40,342 nt of DNA from Lachnospiraceae bacterium (GCA_017399685.1 JAFQBM010000051.1:1-40342), one strand, 5' to 3'. Numbered from the stretch's first letter, positions 1 to 6,689 are shown. The notes: generated from the sequence alone by a model not told the origin. Numbers and translations are program-made.

Positions 1-1
1 A

Positions 2-73
2 CTAAAAGAACGAAAGGAGATGATGTCCAACACCAATACAATTGTAAATACATTATTTGAGTCAGGCAGTTAA
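2..73 (+). CDS. Possible 3' end of an unrecognised gene (partial)
   Basis: One frame is open from the window edge to a TAA at 71-73 and ends in …NTLFESGS. A GGAG followed at once by ATGATG occurs near 17-24, so an internal start is possible, but the upstream part is not visible. I do not recognise the peptide. Its place just before a MazF-like toxin would fit an antitoxin tail, but nothing in the residues shows that. Confidence 0.25.
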   Translation, partial: LKERKEMMSNTNTIVNTLFESGS

Positions 74-86
74 TTTTTTTTGCCTA

Positions 87-123
87 AAAAGTGCAAAATT
101 TAAACGCCATAAAAGTACAAAAT
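87..123 (+). repeat. 13-bp direct repeat upstream of the mazF-like gene
   Basis: AAAAGTGCAAAAT at 87-99 and AAAAGTACAAAAT at 111-123 match at 12 of 13 positions with starts 24 bp apart. They sit directly before the toxin ORF. They could be operator half-sites for an antitoxin, or remnants of the lost toxin start region. Confidence 0.35.
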
Positions 124-127
124 CAGA

Positions 128-448
128 ATGTCATTGACAGTTATCGGCTCGGAGCAAGGCGGCAAGCGACCTGTACTTATCATCTCTAACGATATTGGGA
201 ACAAGCACAGCCCTACGGTTATTGTCGCCCCTATCACAAGCCGAGTACACACAAAGGCAAAGTTACCTACACATACCTTGATTAAAGATTTTAAGGGTCT
301 GGATAAGAACTCAATTATTCTGCTTGAACAAATCCGTACCATAGACAAACAACGCTTGCGAGAGTATTTAGGAACTCTTGACAGGCGTTTTCTTGATAAT
401 GCAGACAAGGCACTTGCTATCAGCATCGGTCTTAGAAAAAAGGATTAG
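128..448 (+). CDS. MazF/PemK-family toxin, N-terminally shortened
   Basis: Members of this family are sequence-specific endoribonucleases, usually paired with an antitoxin. The protein shows the family core: [16 protein letters not shown], then [14 protein letters not shown], then KAKLPTH, and [13 protein letters not shown] in the second half. Usual members open with about 15 more residues (K-R-G-D-I-Y-Y-A-D-L type) before GSEQGG. Here only six residues precede that motif, the frame is closed by a TAA at 110-112, and no Shine-Dalgarno is seen before the ATG. It is therefore probably a decayed or non-translated toxin, although a start shift caused by a small indel near 100-128 cannot be excluded. 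No antitoxin gene is visible beside it. Confidence 0.75.
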   Translation: MSLTVIGSEQGGKRPVLIISNDIGNKHSPTVIVAPITSRVHTKAKLPTHTLIKDFKGLDKNSIILLEQIRTIDKQRLREYLGTLDRRFLDNADKALAISIGLRKKD

Positions 449-509
449 CCCTCTCGTTATACCGTACAAGCAATAGCTCATATATTGGAAACGAGGGAGG
501 TGTTGACTA

Positions 510-716
510 CTGAAGCATAGAGAATTTGTTTATGTTGGCGACCCTGTTCCAGAACTGAACGAACAGGAACACGCAGCGTTCCTTATGAATATTCAAAAGT
601 CAATACTTCTTTCTTTGGAGCAAAGAAAGCTATTGACCCACTCTCAGCGTGAACGCTGTTTGGTAGAGCTTGAAAAACAATACAGTGAAAGTCAGAGAAA
701 GCAACGCCGAGCATAA
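510..716 (+). CDS. Small hypothetical protein of the mobile element, probable CTG start
   Basis: The frame encodes 68 residues beginning LKHREFVYVGDPVPELNEQE and ending in a basic tail (SQRKQRRA). A strong GGGAGGTG at 495-502 lies 7 bases before a CTG at 510. The next in-frame ATG (585) has no ribosome-binding site and would drop the N-terminal third, so CTG looks like the real start. I do not recognise a domain. The C-terminal half is rich in Glu, Gln and Arg and probably helical. It is followed directly by a terminator hairpin and lies ~120 bp before the recombinase. A helper for recombination or a regulator is possible but not shown. Confidence 0.5.
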   Translation: MKHREFVYVGDPVPELNEQEHAAFLMNIQKSILLSLEQRKLLTHSQRERCLVELEKQYSESQRKQRRA

Positions 717-730
717 CGCTTGGCGTTTTT
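703..730 (+). terminator. Rho-independent terminator after the small element ORF
   Basis: AACGCC at 703-708 pairs with GGCGTT at 722-727, with an inner AGC/GCT pairing, and is followed by more T residues. The stem overlaps the stop codon of the small ORF. Confidence 0.7.
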
Positions 731-737
731 ACATATA

Positions 738-768
738 CGAATGTGTAAATTGCTAATTTGCACATTCG
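738..768. repeat. 13-bp inverted repeat upstream of the recombinase
   Basis: Arms at 738-750 and 756-768 pair over 13 positions with one T-G wobble around a 5-base loop. There is no T-run after it. It could be a recombinase or regulator binding site, or a transcript-stabilising hairpin. Confidence 0.5.
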
Positions 769-817
769 ACACTAATATCCCTTTTTCCTATAATAAATAC
801 AGTAACACAGGTTACTG
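765..817 (+). promoter_or_regulatory. Putative recombinase promoter with dyad operator
   Basis: A perfect TATAAT lies at 789-794; the best -35 candidate, TTCGAC at 765-770 (18-bp spacer), is poor. Immediately downstream, covering the expected start point, CAGTAAC (800-806) and GTTACTG (811-817) form a perfect 7-bp dyad with a 4-base centre, a likely repressor site. It looks like a vegetative promoter rather than a sporulation one. Confidence 0.5.
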
Positions 818-833
818 AGAAAGGAGCTTTGCT

Positions 834-2516
834 ATGCTAAATAGATATGAACGCTTAAATCAAGAGCGAAAAATGATTGAAGCGAAAAAGCGTGTTGCGG
901 CGTATTGCCGTGTTTCCACGGATAATGAAGACCAAGCCAATTCGTTTGAAAGCCAACAGCGATATTTCAGACAATATATAGAGCGTAATCCAGATTGGGA
1001 GCTTTATGAGATTTTTGCTGATGAGGGTATCTCTGGTACTAATACAAAGAAGCGAAAAGAATTTAACCGTATGATAGCCTGTGCCAAGAATGGCGATTTT
1101 GATTTGATTATCACTAAGGAGATTTCCCGTTTTGCGAGAAATACCCTTGATAGTATATATTACACCCGTGACCTTAAAAAGCACGGTGTCGGTGTTATCT
1201 TTATGAATGACAATATCAATACTTTAGACGGCGATGCGGAGCTTCGACTGGCAATTATGTCCTCTATCGCACAGGAAGAAAGCCGTAAGACTTCTGAGCG
1301 TGTAAAATGGGGTCAGAAACGCCAAATGGAGCAAGGTGTCGTGTTCGGCAGAAGTATGTTAGGGTATGATGTTGAGGGCGGCAAAATGACTATCAATGAG
1401 GAAGGTGCAAAAGTTGTACGCCTTATCTTTCATAAGTTTGTCAATGAGGGCAAAGGAACACACGTCATCGCCCGTGAGCTTCGTGAGGAAGGCATTAACC
1501 CTATGCGTGTAAAAGAATGGAGTAATACGGTTATACTGCGAGTAATCCGCAATGAGAAATACTGCGGCGACTTAGTACAGAAAAAGACCTATACTCCAGA
1601 CTTCTTATCCCACGAAAAGAAATACAATCGGGGACAAGAGGAATTTGTCATTATCAAAGACCATCACGAGCCAATTATATCCCGTGAGTTGTTTGATGAA
1701 GCAAACCGTATATTAGATGCCAAATCGCTCTCACAGGAGGGAAAAGCAAAGCACAGCAACCGTTATCCGTTTTCTGGTAAAATCAAATGCGGCTGTTGCG
1801 GTTCAAGCTATGTCGCAAGATATAAAAAGCGAAAAGACGGTAGCCGTTATAAGGCGTGGCGTTGTCACGAAGCAGCAAAGCACGGTAGTCCTCATATTGA
1901 CAAGGCAGGAAACAAAGTCGGTTGTACGGGCTTGTCTATCCGAAATGAAGATGCGACCCATATTATGTATCTCGTGACGAAAGACCTTAAATACAATAGA
2001 GAGAAAATCACAAATAATCTGATTTCCATTATCAAATCCATAATCGCTATGGATACAACAGGAACAGATGTTGAGAAACTGAAAGCCCAGATTAAGACTA
2101 TCGAGGATAAGCGAACAAAGCTAATTGATATTTATATGTCTGGGGATATAACCAAAGAGGAATTTACTGCGGCACGGTCTAAGTGTGATGCCGAAATCGC
2201 ACAGCTTCAATCTGTTATTGACAGCATTGATAAACAACAAGCTATGATAAAACAGCAACAAGAGCTTGTGCGTGAGATTAGCGAAGCAATCAATGAGATT
2301 GTCGGCGGTGTTGAGTATGAAGATGAGTTTTACAAGCAGCTCTTAGATAAAATGGTCGTTATCGACAAGGACAATATTGATGTATATTTGAATTTACTTC
2401 CTATTAAATGGAGCTACACGGTTGCAAAAGCATCAAAAAAAGCGGTAGCCTCTGAATGGAACATTTCAGAGGCTTCTCTACCAATGTCGGTAAGAATTCC
2501 TGCCACTTCGCGGTAA
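834..2516 (+). CDS. Large serine recombinase (resolvase/integrase)
   Basis: It catalyses site-specific integration and excision of the element. The N-terminal resolvase domain (about residues 18-170) has the catalytic-serine motif AYCRVSTD and the arginine-bearing SRFARN stretch. The central recombinase domain follows (~180-300). A zinc ribbon has CGCCG near residue 320 with later Cys residues, and a coiled-coil stretch lies around 410-500. The length of 560 residues is normal. AAAGGAG lies 7 bases before the ATG. The reading frame crosses the element boundary, and its last ~11 residues and stop codon lie in antisense cotJC. Its place at the very end of the element, next to the split gene, resembles the recombinase of skin elements. 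Confidence 0.93.
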   Translation: MLNRYERLNQERKMIEAKKRVAAYCRVSTDNEDQANSFESQQRYFRQYIERNPDWELYEIFADEGISGTNTKKRKEFNRMIACAKNGDFDLIITKEISRFARNTLDSIYYTRDLKKHGVGVIFMNDNINTLDGDAELRLAIMSSIAQEESRKTSERVKWGQKRQMEQGVVFGRSMLGYDVEGGKMTINEEGAKVVRLIFHKFVNEGKGTHVIARELREEGINPMRVKEWSNTVILRVIRNEKYCGDLVQKKTYTPDFLSHEKKYNRGQEEFVIIKDHHEPIISRELFDEANRILDAKSLSQEGKAKHSNRYPFSGKIKCGCCGSSYVARYKKRKDGSRYKAWRCHEAAKHGSPHIDKAGNKVGCTGLSIRNEDATHIMYLVTKDLKYNREKITNNLISIIKSIIAMDTTGTDVEKLKAQIKTIEDKRTKLIDIYMSGDITKEEFTAARSKCDAEIAQLQSVIDSIDKQQAMIKQQQELVREISEAINEIVGGVEYEDEFYKQLLDKMVVIDKDNIDVYLNLLPIKWSYTVAKASKKAVASEWNISEASLPMSVRIPATSR

Positions 2517-2665
2517 GGCATGGTATAACGCTGGGAAATATATCTCATGGAAGCTGCTAATTCTCCATCGGGACCGCCAAATTGACTCATGATGTTCATG
2601 GCGAGTCTAGGATTTGTCTCCTTGATGTTTACCGGATATTGTAATCTTTTTTCATAATTCCACAT
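2414..2665 (-). pseudogene. cotJC: cotJC 5' fragment, split by the mobile element
   Basis: CotJC is a manganese-catalase-like inner spore coat protein of about 190 residues. Residues 1-62 here (MWNYEKRLQYPV, NPRLA, GGPDGELAASMRYISQRYTMP, GILTDIG) are intact family sequence. After that the frame runs into element DNA for 21 foreign residues and stops at 2414. The metal-binding four-helix core is therefore missing, and no working enzyme can come from this copy unless the element excises. It lies 3 bases downstream of cotJB with the operon order kept. Confidence 0.9.
2476..2490. other. Probable attachment-site junction (element/cotJC)
   Basis: CotJC homology on the minus strand stops at codon ~62, whose bases are 2480-2482. 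Downstream codons (REASEMF…) do not resemble the usual CotJC continuation (TEE-type helix with metal ligands). The core dinucleotide must lie within a few bases of 2480. The exact core cannot be set without the other end of the element. Confidence 0.6.
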
Positions 2666-2668
2666 ATA

Positions 2669-2938
2669 TTAACACTCCCCTTCCCAAGGCCATGGAGTTT
2701 TTACCCATGACCATCCTTGATTTACATCAACCTGGTCTGCCAGCAATGGTCCGAACATCATAGTATAGCTTCGAACGGCATCCCGTCTTAATTTACTGTA
2801 GTGTTCATAAGCAGATAAGGCTTCTACACAATTTGGATGAGTGTCTAAGAATAAATTTAATTCGTTCACCATGAAACTATAAGAGTTTATCATGGACATT
2901 AATTGTCTTTGATCCTGTTTGTTAGAAAAGTTATTCAT
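2669..2938 (-). CDS. cotJB: Spore coat protein CotJB
   Basis: This is a small coat-associated protein encoded between cotJA and cotJC in the mother-cell-expressed cotJ operon. The family signature is clear: a short helix, then LNLFLDTHPN, then LRRDAVRSYTMMFGPLLADQ, ending in WSWVKTPWPWE. The start at 2938 is chosen because it overlaps the cotJA stop as ATGA and has AGAGGTGG just upstream. The longer frame would extend eight residues into cotJA. The length of 89 residues is normal. It is intact and so still expressible even though cotJC is broken. Confidence 0.9.
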   Translation of the reverse strand: MNNFSNKQDQRQLMSMINSYSFMVNELNLFLDTHPNCVEALSAYEHYSKLRRDAVRSYTMMFGPLLADQVDVNQGWSWVKTPWPWEGEC

Positions 2939-3165
2939 GAACAGCCACCTCTTACTCCACAAAATGGGAAATCTAATTCTGGGAAGGCAGTGCCTCTTTC
3001 TAATGCTTTCATAGGTTCATACATTTTTGAGAATTCCTGCCATGGGACGTAGGAAATTCCTAAGGGCATTCTACGTTCTGATTCATTGCTGTTTTCTGTT
3101 CTTGCCATTCTATCTCTGTCACAAGAAGAAGGATATCTTCTTGCATAATTACGACTGGTATCCAA
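2935..3165 (-). CDS. cotJA: Spore coat associated protein CotJA
   Basis: CotJA is a short coat protein that in Bacillus interacts with CotJC. The core LGISYVPWQEF-KMYEP-KALERGTAFPELDFPF is diagnostic. I place the start at TTG 3165 because a good AAAGGAG (3174-3180) lies 8 bases upstream. The first ATG (3183) overlaps that Shine-Dalgarno, has none of its own, and would leave almost no leader behind the predicted promoter. The N-terminal part is Arg/Ser-rich and poorly conserved, as usual. It overlaps cotJB by 4 bases. Confidence 0.85.
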   Translation of the reverse strand: MDTSRNYARRYPSSCDRDRMARTENSNESERRMPLGISYVPWQEFSKMYEPMKALERGTAFPELDFPFCGVRGGCS

Positions 3166-3198
3166 AGAAAAAACTCCTTTCATATTGTTTGTAATAAT

Positions 3199-3230
3199 AG
3201 TTTATGGGGAAAGTCCGCATGGGTGTATAG
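3199..3230 (-). promoter_or_regulatory. Possible sigma-E-type promoter of the cotJ operon
   Basis: On the minus strand CATAAACT (3206-3199) resembles the sigma-E -10 consensus CATACAAT. An ATA-containing -35 candidate lies at 3230-3223, 2-3 bp farther away than ideal. Position and gene type fit mother-cell control, but the -35 match is weak. Confidence 0.4.
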
Positions 3231-3336
3231 AAAAATAAAAACTTATGCTAGTCTTAGCTTATAGGATTTGTTATAATAAGGGGGAAAAGGTCGAAGGAAC
3301 ACTATTAAGAAAGACAAAAAAGTGTTTCGATAAAAA

Positions 3337-3367
3337 TTGACTGACTTGAGAAAAAAGCAATTATTAT
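3337..3367 (+). promoter_or_regulatory. Candidate promoter of the GH25 gene
   Basis: TTGACT (3337-3342) and TATTAT (3362-3367) are separated by 19 bp, with alternative -10 registers one or two bases upstream. A second TATAAT at 3272-3277 lacks a good -35. Confidence 0.4.
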
Positions 3368-3414
3368 ATTGATGTGAAGAAATAATCGTAGATGAAAGTA
3401 ATAAGGGAGTAAGA

Positions 3415-4587
3415 ATGGATAATAAGAATTTAGTGGAAGAAAAAAAGAATGAAATGATAAATGAACCTGTAAATGAAACAGAAGAACGAGGGGTAACAAA
3501 AGCAGTATTAGATCAAAGTGCAACTTTAGAATTAGATGTGCCTGTATATGTTGACCGGGTGAGAAGAAAGAAGAAAAAGGGAGTGAGGGTAAGAGCTGTA
3601 GTAGCTGTTCCTTTTACAATTCTCATATTTTTCTTAGGAATGATAGCAGAGCATTATCGGGTTTTGGGGAATATGGAAGTGAATGACCAATATTTCCTTA
3701 TGGATGATACGAAGTTAAGCGAGATAAAGGAAGAAACGGGTCAAGAAGCTACAGCTGAATTTTATGAAATGGTGAAGGATTACGGGCAGGAAACCCAGGT
3801 AAATGTAAAATTTATGAGAAAAATGTTTCCTGATAAGCTGGTTTTAAAGTCAGATGGGGAGTTTTTATATCTTCCGATTGATGAAACCATTGAAGAAAGT
3901 TCTTATGATTATTCCAGATTAGAAAAAGAAGATGAATTTTTTATCTATAAGGATGAGGAAGGAGAAGTAACCTCTAAAAAGGGAATTGATGTATCGAAGT
4001 TCCAGGGAGAAATTGACTGGGAGCTGGTAAAAGAAGATGGGGTGGAATTTGCAATTCTTAGAGCTGGTTATCGTGGATATGGAAGCGGGAAATTAGTATT
4101 GGATGAAATGTTTATGGAGAATCTGGAAGGGACAAAGGCGCAGAGTATTGACATAGGGGTATATTTTTATTCCCAGGCCACCAGCAAAGAAGAAGCGGTG
4201 GAAGAAGCGGAAATGGTAATAGAAGCTTTAAGAGGGTATGATGTTACATATCCGGTGGTTTTAGATACAGAGTTACCTTCTGGAGATGGGGCAAGAACGG
4301 AAGGCTTAACAAATGAAGAAAGAACGGAATATATCCTTGCTTTTTGCGAAACCATTGAAGAAGCAGGATATATTCCTATGGTATATTCTAATTTAAATTG
4401 GTTTATCTTAAAAACAGATTATAAAGCATTATCGAAATATGATATCTGGCTGGCAAATTACGATACACAACCATACTTCCCATATGATTTCCAAATGTGG
4501 CAATACAGTGAGAAGGGACAGGTAAATGGTATTGAAGGAGATGTGGACCTTAATATCTGTTTTAAAGATTATTCAAAGGAAGAATAA
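3415..4587 (+). CDS. Membrane-anchored GH25 muramidase (lysozyme-like)
   Basis: GH25 enzymes cut the N-acetylmuramic acid to N-acetylglucosamine bond of peptidoglycan. The 390-residue protein has a charged cytoplasmic N-terminus (1-58), one membrane segment (~60-80), a ~100-residue linker with no recognised domain, and a GH25 domain (~188-385). The GH25 domain has GIDVSKFQGEIDW (Asp192), FAILRAGYRGY, and PVVLDTEL with the catalytic Asp284/Glu286 pair, then WLANYDTQPYF and FQMWQYS. GGGAG lies 6 bases before the ATG. The anchored form with a long spacer suggests wall remodelling from the cell surface rather than a secreted lysin. Its place beside cotJ might hint at a sporulation link, but that is not shown. 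Confidence 0.88.
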   Translation: MDNKNLVEEKKNEMINEPVNETEERGVTKAVLDQSATLELDVPVYVDRVRRKKKKGVRVRAVVAVPFTILIFFLGMIAEHYRVLGNMEVNDQYFLMDDTKLSEIKEETGQEATAEFYEMVKDYGQETQVNVKFMRKMFPDKLVLKSDGEFLYLPIDETIEESSYDYSRLEKEDEFFIYKDEEGEVTSKKGIDVSKFQGEIDWELVKEDGVEFAILRAGYRGYGSGKLVLDEMFMENLEGTKAQSIDIGVYFYSQATSKEEAVEEAEMVIEALRGYDVTYPVVLDTELPSGDGARTEGLTNEERTEYILAFCETIEEAGYIPMVYSNLNWFILKTDYKALSKYDIWLANYDTQPYFPYDFQMWQYSEKGQVNGIEGDVDLNICFKDYSKEE

Positions 4588-4592
4588 AAAGG

Positions 4593-4609
4593 TTATTGTT
4601 TAGCAATAA
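4593..4609. other. Small hairpin between convergent genes
   Basis: TTATTG (4593-4598) and CAATAA (4604-4609) can pair around a 5-base loop in the 61-bp gap between the convergent GH25 and M18 genes. It lacks GC pairs and a T-run, so termination here is uncertain. Confidence 0.25.
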
Positions 4610-4648
4610 AGGTGCTTATTACTAAGTTACGTCGTGAATAATTATGGT

Positions 4649-5908
4649 TTAGATAAAAAAAGCTTTTAGCAACTTTTTAAGACTTTCATAATCATCACAA
4701 CCACATAATTCCCTTGCGGAGTGCATACCTAAGATAGGAACTCCCAAATCAATGGCAGGAATTGGCAGATACGAGGAAACGATAGGTCCAAGTGTTTGTC
4801 CTCCTGCCATTCCTGTTTTATTGACCTGCTCCTGATAAGGGATGTTGTTTTCTTGACATAGTGCTTTTATAATGGCAGTTACCCTGGCGTCTGTAACATA
4901 ACGCTGCGAGGAACTGGATTTTAGAGCAATTCCCTGATTTAGAAGAACAGGATTGGTAGGATCGTGTTTTTCTGTATAGTTTGGATGCAGTCCATGGGCA
5001 CCATCTACGGAAAGCATAATACTGTTTTGAAGTAAATAAGGATATCTGTGGGATGCAATATTTTGGTCTTCCAATAGTTTGTCTAAACACATTCTTAAGG
5101 TGTTAGAATCAGCACCTTCTTTAGAACGGCTTCCGATTTCTTCGTGATGAAAAATGGAAATCATGTTAAGGATATTGCTGTCACCGGTAGTGGTGATTGC
5201 TTCCAACATAGCAGCAACAGAAATTAAATTGTCTATTCTGGGAGCACTCAAAAATTCCTGATTAGCACCAATCAGTTCTCCTTCTTCTTTATTATATAAG
5301 GTAATATCAAAAGAAAGAATATCTTCTTTTTTAGAATCTGTTTTTTCTGCAAGAAAATTAAGAATGGAAAAATTTTCATCTTTTGATACAGAAAATAAAG
5401 GCATATATTCTTTCTGGGGATTTGGTTCTGCGTTCTTTTCGGAACGGTTTAAATGAGGCGCCAGAGAAGGAATGATGCAGACTCCTTCTTTGGTATCAAA
5501 AATCTTTTCTGTAGGTGAGAATACATTGTTACTCTTTAAAAATATTTTTCCAGATAGTCCAAGAGGACGGTCGAACCAGGTGGAAGGAAGCATACCACCA
5601 TACATTTCTACATTAAGGTTATGATATCCTGACTTTACAATGTCTGCTTTGCTTTTTAATTTAAATGCAGGGGAATCATCATGGGCTAAAGCCAGGTGGA
5701 TGGATTCGATTTGTGTCAATGGTTTTGGAAGAGTAAAAGCCACTAAAAAGGAATCATACAGATTAAGAAAGTATTTTCCGGAGGAAAAGTTCCATATCTG
5801 TTCATAGGTAATTTCCTGAAATCCTGCATCTTTTAAAAGTTTTGTTGCATTTCGAATAGAAAGAAAAGGGCAGGTGGATTTGTTGATATATTGTAGACAT
5901 TTCTTCAT
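4649..5908 (-). CDS. M18-family zinc aminopeptidase
   Basis: This is a cytoplasmic aminopeptidase of the aspartyl-aminopeptidase family, acting on peptides with acidic or neutral N-termini. The metal-site motifs run in family order: AHDDSPAFKLK, the Arg-Ile-Asp-Asn-Leu segment of SAPRIDNL, FHHEEIGSRSKEG, SVDGAHGLHPNY, and a C-terminal GMHSARE. I use the internal ATG at 5908 (419 residues), which has AAAGGAG 11 bases upstream and begins KKCLQYINKSTCPF as family members do. A frame extension to 6001 would add 31 hydrophobic, unrelated residues. It is transcribed divergently from the ACT-domain gene and convergently to GH25. Confidence 0.88.
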   Translation of the reverse strand: MKKCLQYINKSTCPFLSIRNATKLLKDAGFQEITYEQIWNFSSGKYFLNLYDSFLVAFTLPKPLTQIESIHLALAHDDSPAFKLKSKADIVKSGYHNLNVEMYGGMLPSTWFDRPLGLSGKIFLKSNNVFSPTEKIFDTKEGVCIIPSLAPHLNRSEKNAEPNPQKEYMPLFSVSKDENFSILNFLAEKTDSKKEDILSFDITLYNKEEGELIGANQEFLSAPRIDNLISVAAMLEAITTTGDSNILNMISIFHHEEIGSRSKEGADSNTLRMCLDKLLEDQNIASHRYPYLLQNSIMLSVDGAHGLHPNYTEKHDPTNPVLLNQGIALKSSSSQRYVTDARVTAIIKALCQENNIPYQEQVNKTGMAGGQTLGPIVSSYLPIPAIDLGVPILGMHSARELCGCDDYESLKKLLKAFFI

Positions 5909-5995
5909 AAAATAAAAAACTCCTTTGCTTTTTCTTAAAGTATAACACAGGCAATGGTAAAAAAATGTACGAAAATAAATACATGAAAATAAAGG

Positions 5996-6024
5996 TTGCA
6001 AGGGATTTCAAATTGTGGTAACAT
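5996..6024 (+). promoter_or_regulatory. Candidate promoter of the ACT-hom operon
   Basis: TTGCAA (5996-6001) and TAACAT (6019-6024) are spaced by 17 bp, ending 48 bp before the ATG of the ACT-domain gene. The -10 match is moderate. Confidence 0.4.
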
Positions 6025-6072
6025 CTTTCTAGGAAAAACAAGTGTATTTCTTATGCGTACAAAGGGGAAGTC

Positions 6073-6516
6073 ATGATAGAAGATACGAAGTATTATCTGG
6101 TGACAAAAAACGCGTTACCGGAGGTTTTATTAAAAGTAGTGGAAGCCAAACAGCTTCTGGAAACAGACAAAAACATAACCGTACAAAAAGCAATCGATAT
6201 GGTAGGAATCAGTAGAAGTTCCTTCTATAAATATAAAGATTCGATTGTTCCTTTTCATGATACCACAAGAGGGCATGTAATTACATTTACGGTGGAAGTT
6301 GCCGACAGACCTGGCTTGTTATCTTTGGTTCTGAATCTGGTAGCAAGTTATAATGCGAATATTTTATCCATACATCAAAGTATTCCAATGTATGAAGTGG
6401 CATTATTAACCCTAAGTGTTGATTTAGGAGAATCCACAGGGGACATCAATGACATGTTTAAGAAACTGGAAGAAATTGATGGAATTTATTATGTGAAGAT
6501 ATTGGCAAAAGAATAA
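6073..6516 (+). CDS. ACT domain-containing regulator (UPF0735, PheB-like)
   Basis: This is a 147-residue protein with a helix-turn-helix-like N-terminus (~30-60, including VGISRSSFYKYKDSI) and a C-terminal ACT domain (~68-145, VEVADRPGLLSLVLNLVASYNANI). ACT domains bind amino acids. Members of this family are commonly encoded just before homoserine dehydrogenase, as here, which points to amino-acid-responsive control of the aspartate branch. The direct target is not known from sequence. GGGGAAG precedes the ATG. A hairpin and a 173-bp structured gap separate it from hom. Confidence 0.88.
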   Translation: MIEDTKYYLVTKNALPEVLLKVVEAKQLLETDKNITVQKAIDMVGISRSSFYKYKDSIVPFHDTTRGHVITFTVEVADRPGLLSLVLNLVASYNANILSIHQSIPMYEVALLTLSVDLGESTGDINDMFKKLEEIDGIYYVKILAKE

Positions 6517-6525
6517 GCCAAGAGA

Positions 6526-6558
6526 ATTCACGACCTTAATTAAAAAGACGTGGATTTT
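6526..6558 (+). terminator. Weak terminator-like hairpin after the ACT-domain gene
   Basis: ATTCACG (6526-6532) pairs with CGTGGAT (6549-6555) over seven positions with one wobble, followed by three T residues. The loop is long (16 bases), so it may only attenuate. Confidence 0.4.
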
Positions 6559-6594
6559 AGGTTAGCAATAGTGCGAAAAGCAAAAGAAAAACGA

Positions 6595-6677
6595 GATTGA
6601 GGAAAAAAATGAAAGGAAAATAGCTGCCAATACCCTCAATCAGTAAAATGGCAGTTTTAACGCTAATTTGCGTTAAA
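6595..6677 (+). promoter_or_regulatory. Structured hom leader with mutually exclusive stems
   Basis: GATTGAGG (6595-6602) pairs perfectly with CCTCAATC (6634-6641). CTGCCA (6624-6629), inside that loop, can instead pair with TGGCAG (6649-6654), which is followed by TTTT. A third stem, TTTAACGC (6656-6663) with GCGTTAAA (6670-6677), abuts the hom ribosome-binding site. This is the layout of an attenuator, but no known riboswitch or T-box motif is present. Confidence 0.4.
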
Positions 6678-6689
6678 GAAGGGAAAACA

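Larger units (their letters stand above)
1..2480. mobile_element. Integrated mobile element, right end only, inserted in cotJC
   Basis: The stretch carries a MazF-like toxin, a small accessory ORF and a large serine recombinase, a typical end of a conjugative or mobilisable element or a skin-like prophage. The right boundary is placed near 2480 because the minus-strand cotJC reading frame matches the CotJC family up to residue ~62 (…ILTDIG) and then turns into unrelated sequence. GAG and CGT/CGC codons are commoner here than in the AGA/GAA-rich host genes. The left end, any transfer genes and the rest of cotJC lie outside the window, so size and class cannot be told. Confidence 0.8.

Noticed and set aside
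1717-1977. Overlapping plus-strand ORF in the recombinase
   Set aside because: Alternative frame of the zinc-ribbon region of the recombinase; no ribosome-binding site or homology.
3272-3277. TATAAT as main promoter of the GH25 gene
   Set aside because: No acceptable -35 at 16-18 bp upstream; the TTGACT-TATTAT pair nearer the gene is better.
5909-6001. N-terminal extension of the M18 aminopeptidase
   Set aside because: Adds 31 hydrophobic residues not seen in the family; the internal ATG at 5908 has AAAGGAG upstream and aligns with known N-termini.
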